In this document: piece after piece, positions 27,058 to 35,708 of the stretch
How positions within the stretch are numbered: the stretch's first letter is position 1
Layout of the letters: the number at the start of each line of letters is the position of its first letter
Origin: Terriglobus sp. RCC_193
GTDB taxonomy: Bacteria > Acidobacteriota > Terriglobia > Terriglobales > Acidobacteriaceae
Assembly (NCBI RefSeq): GCF_041355105.1
Contig: NZ_JBFUPK010000001.1
Coordinates: forward strand, 1,860,001-1,924,000
Direction of reading: 5' to 3'
DNA length: 64,000 nt
Program-made: the position numbers and the translations under genes
Notes under the pieces: generated by a model
The model's input: the letters and a program-made list of their open reading frames with translations, nothing else
Database searches by the model: none
Told to the model about the DNA's origin: nothing

Positions 27058-27660
27058 TTACTGATCCTGTAGAAGGCAGTGCCAGATGGCCTCCACGTCT
27101 TCGATGGCGCGCTGACGCGTCAACCTGTAGACCGTGGGGTGCGCAATCCATAGCGCGGCTGCGCCGTGAAGAGACTCCATCATGCGACGCAGTATGGTCC
27201 TGACGTGCGCAAGCGGAGTATCCGGCGGCAGCGCCTCCCGTACAATTCCCGCAATGCCCTCCAGGAACTGCTGGCCCAGGCGTTCGCGCGTGGCTACCAC
27301 CTCCGGGTCAGCATGCCGCACAAGAAAAATCAGTGAGTAGTGGTCAGGATACTGTTCCGCGAACTGCAGGACTGCCGCAATAAAACGTCGCAGCTTTCGA
27401 GTGGCGTCCGGCTCCGCGGCGATTTCGGCGTTGATGCGTGTTGCGAATTTTGTATATAGGTCCGCACAAATGTGTTGCACCAGCGCTTCCTTGTTCTCGA
27501 AATGACGATACATTGCCATCTGGGAACATCCTGCCTCCTGCGCCACGCGGCGCATGGAAAGCGCATCGTAACCACCCGAGGTAAAGAGATGAGACGCAGC
27601 CTGAACGATCTTCTGCTTTAGCGTGTCGGTGGAGTAGTCCTGGTCGGATGCTTTTTTCAT
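27058..27660 (-). CDS. TetR family repressor of the mdt-like efflux operon
   Basis: The start is set at the ATG ending at 27660 (MKKASDQD), since upstream residues fall inside the operator array. The 200-aa protein has an N-terminal HTH (LSMRRVAQEAGCSQMAMYRHFENKEAL) and a helical C-terminal domain. It is divergent from the efflux operon. Three palindromic sites lie in the shared gap, and its own predicted -10 (TATACT, 8 nt before ATG) sits inside one of them. Autorepression and control of the pump follow by inference. Confidence 0.9.
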   Translation of the reverse strand: MKKASDQDYSTDTLKQKIVQAASHLFTSGGYDALSMRRVAQEAGCSQMAMYRHFENKEALVQHICADLYTKFATRINAEIAAEPDATRKLRRFIAAVLQFAEQYPDHYSLIFLVRHADPEVVATRERLGQQFLEGIAGIVREALPPDTPLAHVRTILRRMMESLHGAAALWIAHPTVYRLTRQRAIEDVEAIWHCLLQDQ

Positions 27661-27669
27661 GCTGATCCA

Positions 27670-27684
27670 GTATACGCTGTACAC
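27670..27684. promoter_or_regulatory. TetR operator site 1
   Basis: GTATACGCTGTACAC is an imperfect palindrome overlapping the predicted -10 (TATACT on the reverse strand) of the TetR gene. Consensus of the three sites is GTWTACGSYGTAYAC. Confidence 0.75.
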
Positions 27685-27691
27685 AATCATT

Positions 27692-27706
27692 GTATACGGC
27701 GTATAC
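27692..27706. promoter_or_regulatory. TetR operator site 2
   Basis: GTATACGGCGTATAC is palindromic apart from its centre and starts 22 nt after site 1. TATACT at 27702-27707 could be the -10 of the efflux operon, so this site would block both promoters. Confidence 0.78.
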
Positions 27707-27715
27707 TCAAATTAA

Positions 27716-27730
27716 GTTTACGGTGTACAC
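27716..27730. promoter_or_regulatory. TetR operator site 3
   Basis: GTTTACGGTGTACAC starts 24 nt after site 2 and ends one base before the ATG of the first efflux gene. It occupies the place where a ribosome binding site would be expected. Confidence 0.7.
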
Positions 27731-27731
27731 A

Positions 27732-29156
27732 ATGAAGCCTGATGTTTCCATTACATGCCTTCTGATTACAGTGGGGGCGCTGCTGTGGTGTCCGGGGCCT
27801 GCTGCTGCGGCGCAACGTGTCTCCTGCGCAGCGGTGACGAATGTGCGCGATGCGGCACAGTGCATTGGTAGCACGCCCGCACTGCCGGTACAGGAGCTGA
27901 AACATGACCATATCTACACGCTTCCCGAACTGATCGACCTGGCCGAGAGCAATAGTCCTGAGGGAAGAATTGCGTGGACGCGGGCCAAGATGAGCCTGGA
28001 GCAGGCGGGGATTGCGCGCGCATCATATCTTCCGGTGCTTGCGTTTGCTGCGCAGGGCAGCGATGTGCGTGCGATTGTTCCCTTCCCCAAGCCACTGGCG
28101 CCACGCGGTTATGTGACGGTGGAACAGCCCGTTGCAGCAGCGCAGATGGAGCTGGAATATACGCTGCTGAATTTTGCGAGAGGCCCGAAGCTGGAGGCGG
28201 CAAAGGCCACGGAGTTGGCGGGTGCTTTAACGCTGAGTCGCACGCAGCAACAGATTGCTTATAACGTGGCCGCGCTGTATTACCGCGAACAACTGGAAGC
28301 AGGACGGCTGGCCGCAGCCAAGACGATTCTGCAGGACGCGGAGACGCTGCGCGATAACGCGCAGTCGCAGTTTGACAATGGACGCACCACGCTTCCTGAT
28401 CTTCAAAATGCGCAGGCGGGCGTGGCGGAAGCTCGATTCTCACTTGCCGCGGCTGAGGGTGCTGTGAAGAAGGCGAAGATTGCGCTTACGGAAGCTGTGG
28501 GGGTGGAGCCGTCTGTCGAAATTGAATTGCCAGTGCAAGCGGATGATGTCTCTTCCGACGTTGTGGATTCAAAGGTAGAGGAATTGATTCAGGCCGCGTG
28601 GAGTTCGCGCCCCGATCTGCTGGCGCGTGCGCAGGCGTTGAAGCGTGCGCAACAGAATACTCGCGTGGCCCATGCGGCTTATCTTCCTTCTGCGCGGCTT
28701 GCGGGTACGGGTGGACAGACTGCAACGTGGCCCACCGCGGACTTTGGCCAGCTTGGTTATGCCAACGTGACGACGTGGTCTGCTGCACTGTCGTTGAAGT
28801 GGGAGATATTCAACGGCGCGCGCAAACATGAGGTTGCTGCGACGCTGGCAGAACAACGCGCCGCTGCTGAAGAACAGCGCGCGACGAAGGATCGTGTGAC
28901 GCGCGAGGTATGGCAGTCTTACGTGGACTATCAGACAGCGGAAGAGCAACAGAAGGCCGCGCAGAGTTTTCTTGCTTCCTCGCAAATCTCATATGACTCT
29001 TCTCTGGATGCATTTCGTTATGGCGTGCGTTCGCTGGTGGATGTGGTGCAGGCGGAAAAACAACTGGCACAGGCGCGACTGGCCGTTGTGGATGCGAATG
29101 CACAGGTGGCGCTGAGCGCTGCTGCACTTAACTTTGCCGTGGGGGCCCGGCCATGA
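27732..29156 (+). CDS. mdtP: TolC-family outer membrane efflux protein (MdtP-like)
   Basis: The ATG at 27732 starts a signal peptide (CLLITVGALLWCPGPAAAAQ). The 474-aa protein shows the internal duplication of TolC proteins: long Ala/Gln/Glu-rich helices (for example DNAQSQFDNGRTTLPDLQNA and YDSSLDAFRYGVRSLVDVVQ) alternating with beta strands. No clear Shine-Dalgarno is seen, because operator site 3 occupies that position. It overlaps the next gene by ATGA. It is the outer-membrane channel of the pump encoded downstream. Confidence 0.92.
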   Translation: MKPDVSITCLLITVGALLWCPGPAAAAQRVSCAAVTNVRDAAQCIGSTPALPVQELKHDHIYTLPELIDLAESNSPEGRIAWTRAKMSLEQAGIARASYLPVLAFAAQGSDVRAIVPFPKPLAPRGYVTVEQPVAAAQMELEYTLLNFARGPKLEAAKATELAGALTLSRTQQQIAYNVAALYYREQLEAGRLAAAKTILQDAETLRDNAQSQFDNGRTTLPDLQNAQAGVAEARFSLAAAEGAVKKAKIALTEAVGVEPSVEIELPVQADDVSSDVVDSKVEELIQAAWSSRPDLLARAQALKRAQQNTRVAHAAYLPSARLAGTGGQTATWPTADFGQLGYANVTTWSAALSLKWEIFNGARKHEVAATLAEQRAAAEEQRATKDRVTREVWQSYVDYQTAEEQQKAAQSFLASSQISYDSSLDAFRYGVRSLVDVVQAEKQLAQARLAVVDANAQVALSAAALNFAVGARP

Positions 29157-29401
29157 AGCGACTTACTTTCTTTGCAGCCATTTTTCTCACCGGCTGCAAC
29201 CGCAACCCGAATGTAGAAATTGTGGGTTCGTACTTTCCCGGCTGGATGATTTCGCTGGTGATTGGCGTGGTGCTGACCATGCTGACACATCTGTTGATTC
29301 GCAGACGCTATCCCTCGCAGGACTTTGGACATCCTGCCCTGCTGTATCCCGCGCTGCTGACACTTTTCACATGCCTTCTCTGGCTCTTGCTCTTCGCATA
29401 A
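29153..29401 (+). CDS. ytcA: YtcA family lipoprotein
   Basis: This 82-aa protein begins with a lipobox LTGC (residues 12-15). Two membrane segments follow (about 29-48 and 61-82), with RRRYPSQDFGHPALLYPALL between and after them. In E. coli a similar small protein, YtcA, sits beside mdtNOP. The gene overlaps the outer-membrane channel gene by 4 nt and precedes the adaptor by 11 nt, so it belongs to the same pump operon. Its role is unknown; it may replace the DUF1656 protein found in related pumps. Confidence 0.8.
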   Translation: MKRLTFFAAIFLTGCNRNPNVEIVGSYFPGWMISLVIGVVLTMLTHLLIRRRYPSQDFGHPALLYPALLTLFTCLLWLLLFA

Positions 29402-29412
29402 GGACACACGCC

Positions 29413-30594
29413 ATGCCGGAATCAACGTTTCCCGTTCGACGCATTGGATACTTCATTGCCGCTGCTGCTGTTGTTGTGCTGCTGGTTGCCATCTGGTCTG
29501 TGGACCGCAATCCACGCACCGATGACGCTACGGTGCGTGCTAACGCCATTGCCTTTGCTCCTGAAGTGGAGGGGCGACTTGTGGCTCTGAATGTTCAGGA
29601 CAACCAGGCCGTTCGCAAAGGCGACCTGCTGTTTCAGATTGATCCGCGCCCGTATGAATACGCGCTGCAGCAGGCCCGCTCGGAACAGGCTTCGCTGGAA
29701 GGCCAGATTGACGATGAGCGCAGACGCATTGCCACGGAGAAATCTGCTGTGGGCACGGCGCAGGCGGGTGTGGCTGGTTCGCAGAGCAACATCTCCGCAG
29801 CAGAAGGTTCCGTGCTGGCCGCAAAGGCTGCGGTGGAACACGCACGCGCGGCGCAGTTGTCTGCAGACGCGCAGTTGAAGTATGCGCAGAATGACCTGAA
29901 CCGCATTGCTCCGCTGCTGGAGAAGCACTACGTCACCACGCAGCAGGTGGACCAGGCGCAGACCGCGGTTCGCGTGGCGCAGGAAGCGAGTCATCAGGCC
30001 GCGTCGCAACTGTTGCAGGCACAGGCGCAGGAAAAGATGGCTGTGGCGGCGAAGCAGGCCGCAGGTGCCAATCTGCAGGCAGCGCAATCAAAGGTGGGTG
30101 AGGCGCAGCACGCGGTGGACACGCTGGATACGTTGATTGCGCAACGGCCAGCGCGCGAGGCAAAGGTGCATCAGGCGGAATTGAACCTGACATGGACCAG
30201 TGTTCGCGCGCCGTTCGATGGTTATGTGACGAACATGAATATCTCGCAGGGTGCGTATGCCCATGTGGGAACGCCGATCTTCACACTTATCGACACGGGT
30301 CACTGGTGGGTGTTGGCGAACTATCGCGAATCGAAACTGAAACATATTCGCCAGGGACAACATGTGGACGTGTATCTGATGGACCAGCCGAGTCGCCGTT
30401 ATGACGGTGTGGTGGATAGCGTGGGGCGCGGCGTGTTTCCGGAAGATGGTGGCACGATCAATGGGCTACCGAATGTGGATCGCACGTTGAACTGGGTGCA
30501 TCTGTCGGCGCGCTTCCCTGTTCGCATTCGCGTGCTGAATCCCGATCCTGAGACATTCCGCATTGGCGCAACCGCTATCACGGTAGTTCGTTAA
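29413..30594 (+). CDS. mdtN: HlyD-family adaptor (MdtN/EmrA-like)
   Basis: The 393-aa protein starts at ATG 29413 after AAGGA. A single N-terminal membrane segment (IGYFIAAAAVVVLLVAIW) is followed by TDDATVRANAIAFAPEVEGR, the adaptor lipoyl half-motif. A very long Ala/Gln coiled coil (~85-240) comes next, then APFDGYVTNMNISQGAYAHVG for the second half. The layout is that of MdtN/EmrA/AaeA adaptors that link inner-membrane pumps to TolC-type channels. Confidence 0.92.
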   Translation: MPESTFPVRRIGYFIAAAAVVVLLVAIWSVDRNPRTDDATVRANAIAFAPEVEGRLVALNVQDNQAVRKGDLLFQIDPRPYEYALQQARSEQASLEGQIDDERRRIATEKSAVGTAQAGVAGSQSNISAAEGSVLAAKAAVEHARAAQLSADAQLKYAQNDLNRIAPLLEKHYVTTQQVDQAQTAVRVAQEASHQAASQLLQAQAQEKMAVAAKQAAGANLQAAQSKVGEAQHAVDTLDTLIAQRPAREAKVHQAELNLTWTSVRAPFDGYVTNMNISQGAYAHVGTPIFTLIDTGHWWVLANYRESKLKHIRQGQHVDVYLMDQPSRRYDGVVDSVGRGVFPEDGGTINGLPNVDRTLNWVHLSARFPVRIRVLNPDPETFRIGATAITVVR

Positions 30595-30601
30595 GAAAAC
30601 T

Positions 30602-32365
30602 ATGAGCCGCTTCGAGCGAATCTTCAGCACCATCCGATCGGAACTGCAGTCTTATCCGGGCCGCATGTCGGGGTCGTTGCAGGACACACTTTGCATGGTG
30701 TCGGCGCTGGTACTCGCCGATACTTTGCGTGTTCCGGGCATTGGGCTTGCGCTGGCTCTGATTCTGATGTTGCAGCGCGAAAGCCCCGGCGTGACCTTGC
30801 GCAATACGCTCCAGATCTGGGGCGGCGCGGCTGCTTCGTCGCTGGCGTGCTTTGTGTGGGTTCAGATGACGGATGGAACGGAGGTTTTCCGTTTTCTTGG
30901 CTTCCTGCTGCTGGTATCTTTCTCTGGCTTTTGCATGACAGCGACACGTATTCCGCTGTTCTTCACCATCTTTGGCTTCTATGGATTTGTAGCTCTGTCT
31001 GCGTGGGATACGCATCGGCCAGCGAATGCGATTGTGACCGCGACGCTCTACAACCTTGCATCACTCGCGCTAGCGCTGGGGGCTGCAAGCCTGATCAATT
31101 TCCTGTTACGTACACGGCATCCGGTGGATGCGCTTGCCGAGGAATTAACGAAGAGAATTCAGTTGCTGGCGCGTTTCCATCGTGAACAGGCAGAGATGCC
31201 GCGAAAGGCTGGTATGTCTGCGCTGCATCATCAACTGGTGCAATACAGCCATGCGGGTGACCTGAAGCTAAACCAACTGTATGAGGAAGTTCGCAGCAGA
31301 TTTCCAAGGCGGATGCCGCCGGGTGTTCACTTCCGCATTGGTGTGCTGGCCCGTGTGATGGAGGAGAGCAATCTTGCGGGCTTTGACACGGATGCCAACG
31401 CCGCCGAAGCGCATCTACGCATTGCGGAACAGTGCGACTTCATTCTTGACCAAAGTCTCAACAAACCACATTCACCTTCTGCCGATGCGCCGGAACGATT
31501 GCGCCGCATCTTTACCGAACTGAACCTCTACTGTGATGTGGCCCAGGAGGGCGTGACCATTCGCCATGATGCTCCGGCTCCTGCGAGAAGTTTTCGATTC
31601 TTTCATTCCGATGCCTTCACTTCACCCGATGCGGCGCTGTATGCATTGAAGCTGACTTTGAGCGCGAGTATCTGCTATGTGCTGTACAACGCGGTTGCAT
31701 GGCCGGGCATTTTGACGTGCGTTGTGACTGTGCTTTTTACGGGCCTGACTTCGACAGGCGCGATGAAGCAGAAGCAACTGTATCGGCTGGCTGGCGCGGC
31801 CATCGGTGGAGCGCTGGCGATTGTTGTGGAGTCGTTGCTGTTTCCGAACATGGATTCGATCACGTCGATGGTGTTGGTTACGGGTTCCGTTTGTCTTCTG
31901 TCGGCATGGGTGTCGCGTAGTCCTCGCATTGGCTACACTGGCGTGCAGATTGCGTTTGCGTTTTTCATTACCGATCTTGCAGGCTTTGGCGCTGCAAGCC
32001 AGATTGCACCGGCGCGCGATCGTGTTTTCGGCATTGCGCTGGGCATCCTGGTGATGTGGTTTGTGTTTGACCAGATATGGCCTGTGCGCACGTCACACGC
32101 GCTGGAGGCGATACGTAATCGTGTGGTTCACAATGCGGATGCGATAACCGCTTCGGCAAAAGCTTCTGCAATGGCAGCGATGCGTGCTGAGGTATCTGCT
32201 GATCTTGCGACCATGCAGACGCTGTTGCAGTCTGCATGGTTTGATTTTGGAAAAGACTATCGCGAGGAACTGTTGCGCAGTAGCCGGTTGGGACGCGAGA
32301 CGGAGGCGGCCGCTGCACGCTTCTACAGCAACATGCAGCAGGCGCTGGAAAGTCACCCGCGTTAA
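30602..32365 (+). CDS. mdtO: FUSC-family inner-membrane transporter (MdtO-like)
   Basis: This 587-aa protein has two hydrophobic blocks of about five to six helices each (residues ~30-170 and ~355-490), separated by a cytoplasmic region. This is the duplicated FUSC/aromatic-acid-exporter layout. The second block begins LYALKLTLSASICYVLYNAV. MdtO and AaeB are recalled relatives. It is the last gene of the operon, 7 nt after the adaptor, and its stop overlaps the convergent PfkB gene by 4 nt. Together with MdtN and MdtP it makes a three-part efflux system. Confidence 0.9.
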   Translation: MSRFERIFSTIRSELQSYPGRMSGSLQDTLCMVSALVLADTLRVPGIGLALALILMLQRESPGVTLRNTLQIWGGAAASSLACFVWVQMTDGTEVFRFLGFLLLVSFSGFCMTATRIPLFFTIFGFYGFVALSAWDTHRPANAIVTATLYNLASLALALGAASLINFLLRTRHPVDALAEELTKRIQLLARFHREQAEMPRKAGMSALHHQLVQYSHAGDLKLNQLYEEVRSRFPRRMPPGVHFRIGVLARVMEESNLAGFDTDANAAEAHLRIAEQCDFILDQSLNKPHSPSADAPERLRRIFTELNLYCDVAQEGVTIRHDAPAPARSFRFFHSDAFTSPDAALYALKLTLSASICYVLYNAVAWPGILTCVVTVLFTGLTSTGAMKQKQLYRLAGAAIGGALAIVVESLLFPNMDSITSMVLVTGSVCLLSAWVSRSPRIGYTGVQIAFAFFITDLAGFGAASQIAPARDRVFGIALGILVMWFVFDQIWPVRTSHALEAIRNRVVHNADAITASAKASAMAAMRAEVSADLATMQTLLQSAWFDFGKDYREELLRSSRLGRETEAAAARFYSNMQQALESHPR

Positions 32366-33312
32366 GCCTGCGTGAGGCCTCCATGGGCTGCGAGGAAAGC
32401 ATCGAGCAATGCTTTGTCGCGGAAGGCTTCTGTGCCACCGGAACGCTGCGTTGATAAAGCACCGCAGATGTTGCCGCAACGAGCGGCGGCAGCGGGTGAC
32501 ATGCCACGAAGATAGCCGAAGAGGAATCCTGTGTTGAAGCTGTCGCCCGCGCCCACCGTATCAACCGGCGTGACTGGCACTGGAGCGATTTCCTGCACAA
32601 CGCCAGCCGAACGTATGAGTGCTCCGCGACTGCCGCACTTCACCGCGACGAGTGGCACGATGTTTCCAAGCACTTCAATGGCTGCTTCTGCTGATGTGGT
32701 GCGTGTCATGCGGCAGGCTTCATCTTCGTTGGGCATGAAGATATCCACGAGAGGAAGCACGGTATCCAGAAGGCCTTCCCAGCGGCCATCGGGATCATCG
32801 TTCGTGTCGAGAGAGATGGTCAGTCCCGCGGACTTCATGCGGCGAAAGAGTTCCGGTACATCAGGACGCAGCGCGGTTTGCAGATAGAGCGATGAGAGAT
32901 GGAAGTGGCGCGCGTTGGAGAGGTAGTCCAGATCGAGATCGGCCAGCGACATCTTCGCCATGGTGCCGGGATAAGTGAGCGTGTGGCGCTCTTTGCCATG
33001 CGGCAGCATCAGCGTCACGCCGGTACTGCATGCATCGGTGTGGCGAGTACCACCAAGATCGACATGTGCTTCGCGCAGGCGTTGCAGAGCGATTTCGCCA
33101 AGTGCGTCCGGGCCAACGAGCGTGGTCATGGTGACGGAGACGCCGAGCGTGGAGAGATTGTGCGCGAGGATGGCGGACGAACTGCCGAGTGTCATGGCGA
33201 AGTTGTCCGCAAGCAGTTCCCTTTCGCACGGCATCTCTTTTGGCAAGCCGTAGAGCACGAGGTCGAGATTGATTTCACCGGCGATGGCTACATCGAAACG
33301 TTTGGTGCTCAT
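32362..33312 (-). CDS. PfkB-family carbohydrate kinase
   Basis: This 316-aa ribokinase-fold enzyme has GEINLDLVLYG at the N-terminus, GSSSAILAHNLSTLG for sugar binding, and the anion-hole/catalytic Asp motif DTVGAGDSFNTGF near the C-terminus. Its ATG shares one base with the stop of the SIS gene upstream (TGATG), so translation is coupled. The partner genes suggest phosphorylation of a keto- or amino-sugar derivative, but the sugar is unknown. Confidence 0.9.
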   Translation of the reverse strand: MSTKRFDVAIAGEINLDLVLYGLPKEMPCERELLADNFAMTLGSSSAILAHNLSTLGVSVTMTTLVGPDALGEIALQRLREAHVDLGGTRHTDACSTGVTLMLPHGKERHTLTYPGTMAKMSLADLDLDYLSNARHFHLSSLYLQTALRPDVPELFRRMKSAGLTISLDTNDDPDGRWEGLLDTVLPLVDIFMPNEDEACRMTRTTSAEAAIEVLGNIVPLVAVKCGSRGALIRSAGVVQEIAPVPVTPVDTVGAGDSFNTGFLFGYLRGMSPAAAARCGNICGALSTQRSGGTEAFRDKALLDAFLAAHGGLTQA

Positions 33313-34517
33313 CAGGCCTGCTCCGCTGCTGCGCCGTGAAGCTGAAATTTCTGTACTACGCGATTGATGACTCCGCTTTCAGACGGTGCATCTGGTTTCA
33401 ACCCTTCGTGCAGGCAGCGATAGAACGCGAGTACCTGTCCTGCGACGACATGGAGCAACGAGTGAAACGCAACGGATGTTTGGGAGAAGACTTCGCTCTC
33501 AATCACGATGTCTTCCTTGTGAACCAAATCATGCGGCACAGTGGAGCCAATGAAGATTTTCGCAGCGCCGAGTTCCTTCGCATTCAGTTCACGAATCAGG
33601 TCTTCTTCATAAGCGCGAACGAGCGGGTCTGCTGAGAGGAAGCACACGATCAATGCATCTTTGTGAATGGCGCTCATGGGGCCGTGGCGCAGACCGAGGT
33701 ATGTTTCCGCTACGGTCATGACACGGCCTGCGGTCATCTCTGTCATCTTCAATGCAGCTTCGCGTGCGGCGCCGAAGGTGGCGAGGTCTGCGAGATAAAA
33801 GACGCGTGAACACGTTTGCAACAATGGGGCACGGAATTGTTCAAAGGCTGTGGTGAGGATGGCCTCTGCCGCAATAGCGAGTCTTTCCGCTGAGGACACG
33901 TAGGCTTCCGTGTCTGCGTGCGACGCCATGCCGATGGCTGCGAGCACCATGTTGGTAAAGCTGCTGGTCATGACCAGGCTGCGGTCGTTGGTGCGCGCAT
34001 CCAGCGTGAGAGCTTTCAGGCGTCCATCGTGTGCGGCGGCCTTCGCGAGTTTTCCTTCCGCATTGCAGGTGATGGCGAGCTGGCGGATCCGTGCATCATC
34101 GTGCAGCATTGCCTGTAGCGCACCGACGCTCTCCGGGCTGTCACCGGAACGCGCGAAGTGAATCATCAACGCGGGCCGCGACTGCGGCAACAAGGATGTA
34201 CCATCCGTCAACAGCGCGCCCGAACCGATGGATTGTGCGGTTACCGGAAACAATCGCTGAAAGGCTGTGCGAGCGCATTCTGCTGCGTACTCTGAACTGC
34301 CGGAGCCGGTGAGGATGACAGCCTGCAATCCGTCGAGCATAGCGGTGTATTGCGGTAGTGCTGCCTTCACTCTGCTTGCAGTTTCACGCCATGTATCGGG
34401 CTGTTGCAGTATCTCTCGCAACGTGTCGCGCAGGCCGTCTTTCTGTTCTGCCTGCTGAAGTAGCTCTGTGATGGCGGTTGACTGCGACCACGAAGATGCG
34501 TTGCTGCCGAAAGACAA
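33312..34517 (-). CDS. Two-SIS-domain sugar-phosphate isomerase/deaminase (AgaS-like)
   Basis: A TTG start at 34515-34517 is supported by GGAG 8 nt upstream; the next in-frame ATG would delete the start of the fold. The 401-aa protein has two SIS domains: ILTGSGSSEYAAECA with HFARSGDSPES, and VFYLADLATFGAAREAALKMTEM with ETYLGLRHGPM. It matches the AgaS/GlmS-isomerase-like group that isomerises or deaminates sugar phosphates, without a glutaminase domain. It is coupled to a PfkB kinase and divergent from an amidohydrolase. Confidence 0.82.
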   Translation of the reverse strand: MSFGSNASSWSQSTAITELLQQAEQKDGLRDTLREILQQPDTWRETASRVKAALPQYTAMLDGLQAVILTGSGSSEYAAECARTAFQRLFPVTAQSIGSGALLTDGTSLLPQSRPALMIHFARSGDSPESVGALQAMLHDDARIRQLAITCNAEGKLAKAAAHDGRLKALTLDARTNDRSLVMTSSFTNMVLAAIGMASHADTEAYVSSAERLAIAAEAILTTAFEQFRAPLLQTCSRVFYLADLATFGAAREAALKMTEMTAGRVMTVAETYLGLRHGPMSAIHKDALIVCFLSADPLVRAYEEDLIRELNAKELGAAKIFIGSTVPHDLVHKEDIVIESEVFSQTSVAFHSLLHVVAGQVLAFYRCLHEGLKPDAPSESGVINRVVQKFQLHGAAAEQA

Positions 34518-34658
34518 TGCAGTGACTCCAAGTGCGGGATGGACTCGTTGAAACCAATGAGCCGCTCAGGAGCAAGGATAACGCAGCGTAGCGCATGTGT
34601 TGATGTATCTGGTTTACTTACTCTTGCCGCGACAGCAGGCTGGAGGACGAGCGCATCC

Positions 34659-35708
34659 ATGACGGAGCAGGATAAGTTTGTTGCATTGGTGAGTGCTACT
34701 GCAGAGGTTTCGCTTCCGTTGGGCGAGTTTCAGCCGAAGTCGGCACTGGTGACACCGGACAATACGCCGTTGATGCCGCGCTTTCCCGTGATTGATTATC
34801 ACAACCACCTGGACTCCATGCAGCCCGAGGATGTGTTGCGCATTATGGATAGCTGCGGCGTGGAACACGTGATCAACATCACGATGAAGGTGGGCGATGA
34901 GGCCATTGCCATTCTTGATCGTTACCATGCGGCGTCGCCGCGCTTCTCCAGCATTGGATGGATGGACTGGTCTGGTGTGGAACGTGATGACTTTGTGAAG
35001 GTCACGAAGGATCGTCTGCGGCGGCTTGTGGATCATGGCATTGTCGGCATCAAGTTCTGGAAGGACATGGGGCTTACGATTCGTGGCACGGATGGCAAGC
35101 TGCTGCGCATTGATGACGAGCGGTGGATTCCGATCTTTGAAGAATGCGAAAAGCTGCAATTACCGGTGATGTTTCATACGGCTGACCCGACGGCATTCTT
35201 TGATCCGATTGATCGTTTCAACGAACGGTATGAAGAACTGGCGGCGCACCCGGACTGGGGATTCAGCGATTCGCCAGTATCGAAGCGCGCGTTGCTGGAA
35301 CAGCGCAATCGTGTGATTGCACGGCACCCTGGCATTACGTTTGTGGGCGCGCACTGTGCGGAGAGTAGTGAAGACTTAGCGTATCTGTACGAACAGATGG
35401 ATGCGCTGCCGAACCTGATGGTGGACATCAGCGCGCGTGCTTCTGAGTTGGGACGACAGCCATTCCGTGCGCGTGAGTTCTTCCTGAAGTATGCGGACCG
35501 CATTCTGTTTGGCAGCGATCTGCTGCCGGAGACAGAGATGTATCGGCTGTATTACCGCATGTTGGAAACAGCGGATGAGTATTTCCCGTATCCTTCGCAC
35601 GCTTCGCGACAGGGACGATGGAATATCTATGGGCTTTCGCTGCCGGATGATGTTCTGCGCAAGGTGTATCGCGAGAATGCGCTGAAGCTGTTGCCGAAGC
35701 TGCGGTAG
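34659..35708 (+). CDS. Amidohydrolase family (amidohydro_2) protein
   Basis: The reading frame is open from an ATG at 34539, but the start at 34659 (MTEQDKFVALV) is preferred. GGAGG lies 12 nt upstream of it, and the earlier start would leave only 21 nt to the divergent SIS gene. The 349-aa protein has the TIM-barrel metal motif DYHNHLD near residue 45, MFHTADPTAFF, FVGAHCAE and, late, ILFGSDLLPETEMY. Such proteins hydrolyse or decarboxylate cyclic or carboxylate substrates. The cluster suggests a sugar-derived substrate, but this is unproven. Confidence 0.78.
   Translation: MTEQDKFVALVSATAEVSLPLGEFQPKSALVTPDNTPLMPRFPVIDYHNHLDSMQPEDVLRIMDSCGVEHVINITMKVGDEAIAILDRYHAASPRFSSIGWMDWSGVERDDFVKVTKDRLRRLVDHGIVGIKFWKDMGLTIRGTDGKLLRIDDERWIPIFEECEKLQLPVMFHTADPTAFFDPIDRFNERYEELAAHPDWGFSDSPVSKRALLEQRNRVIARHPGITFVGAHCAESSEDLAYLYEQMDALPNLMVDISARASELGRQPFRAREFFLKYADRILFGSDLLPETEMYRLYYRMLETADEYFPYPSHASRQGRWNIYGLSLPDDVLRKVYRENALKLLPKLR

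Noticed and set aside
34539-34658. N-terminal extension of the amidohydrolase from ATG 34539
   Set aside because: It would start 21 nt from the divergent SIS start, leaving no promoter space, and the residues do not look like the family's beginning.
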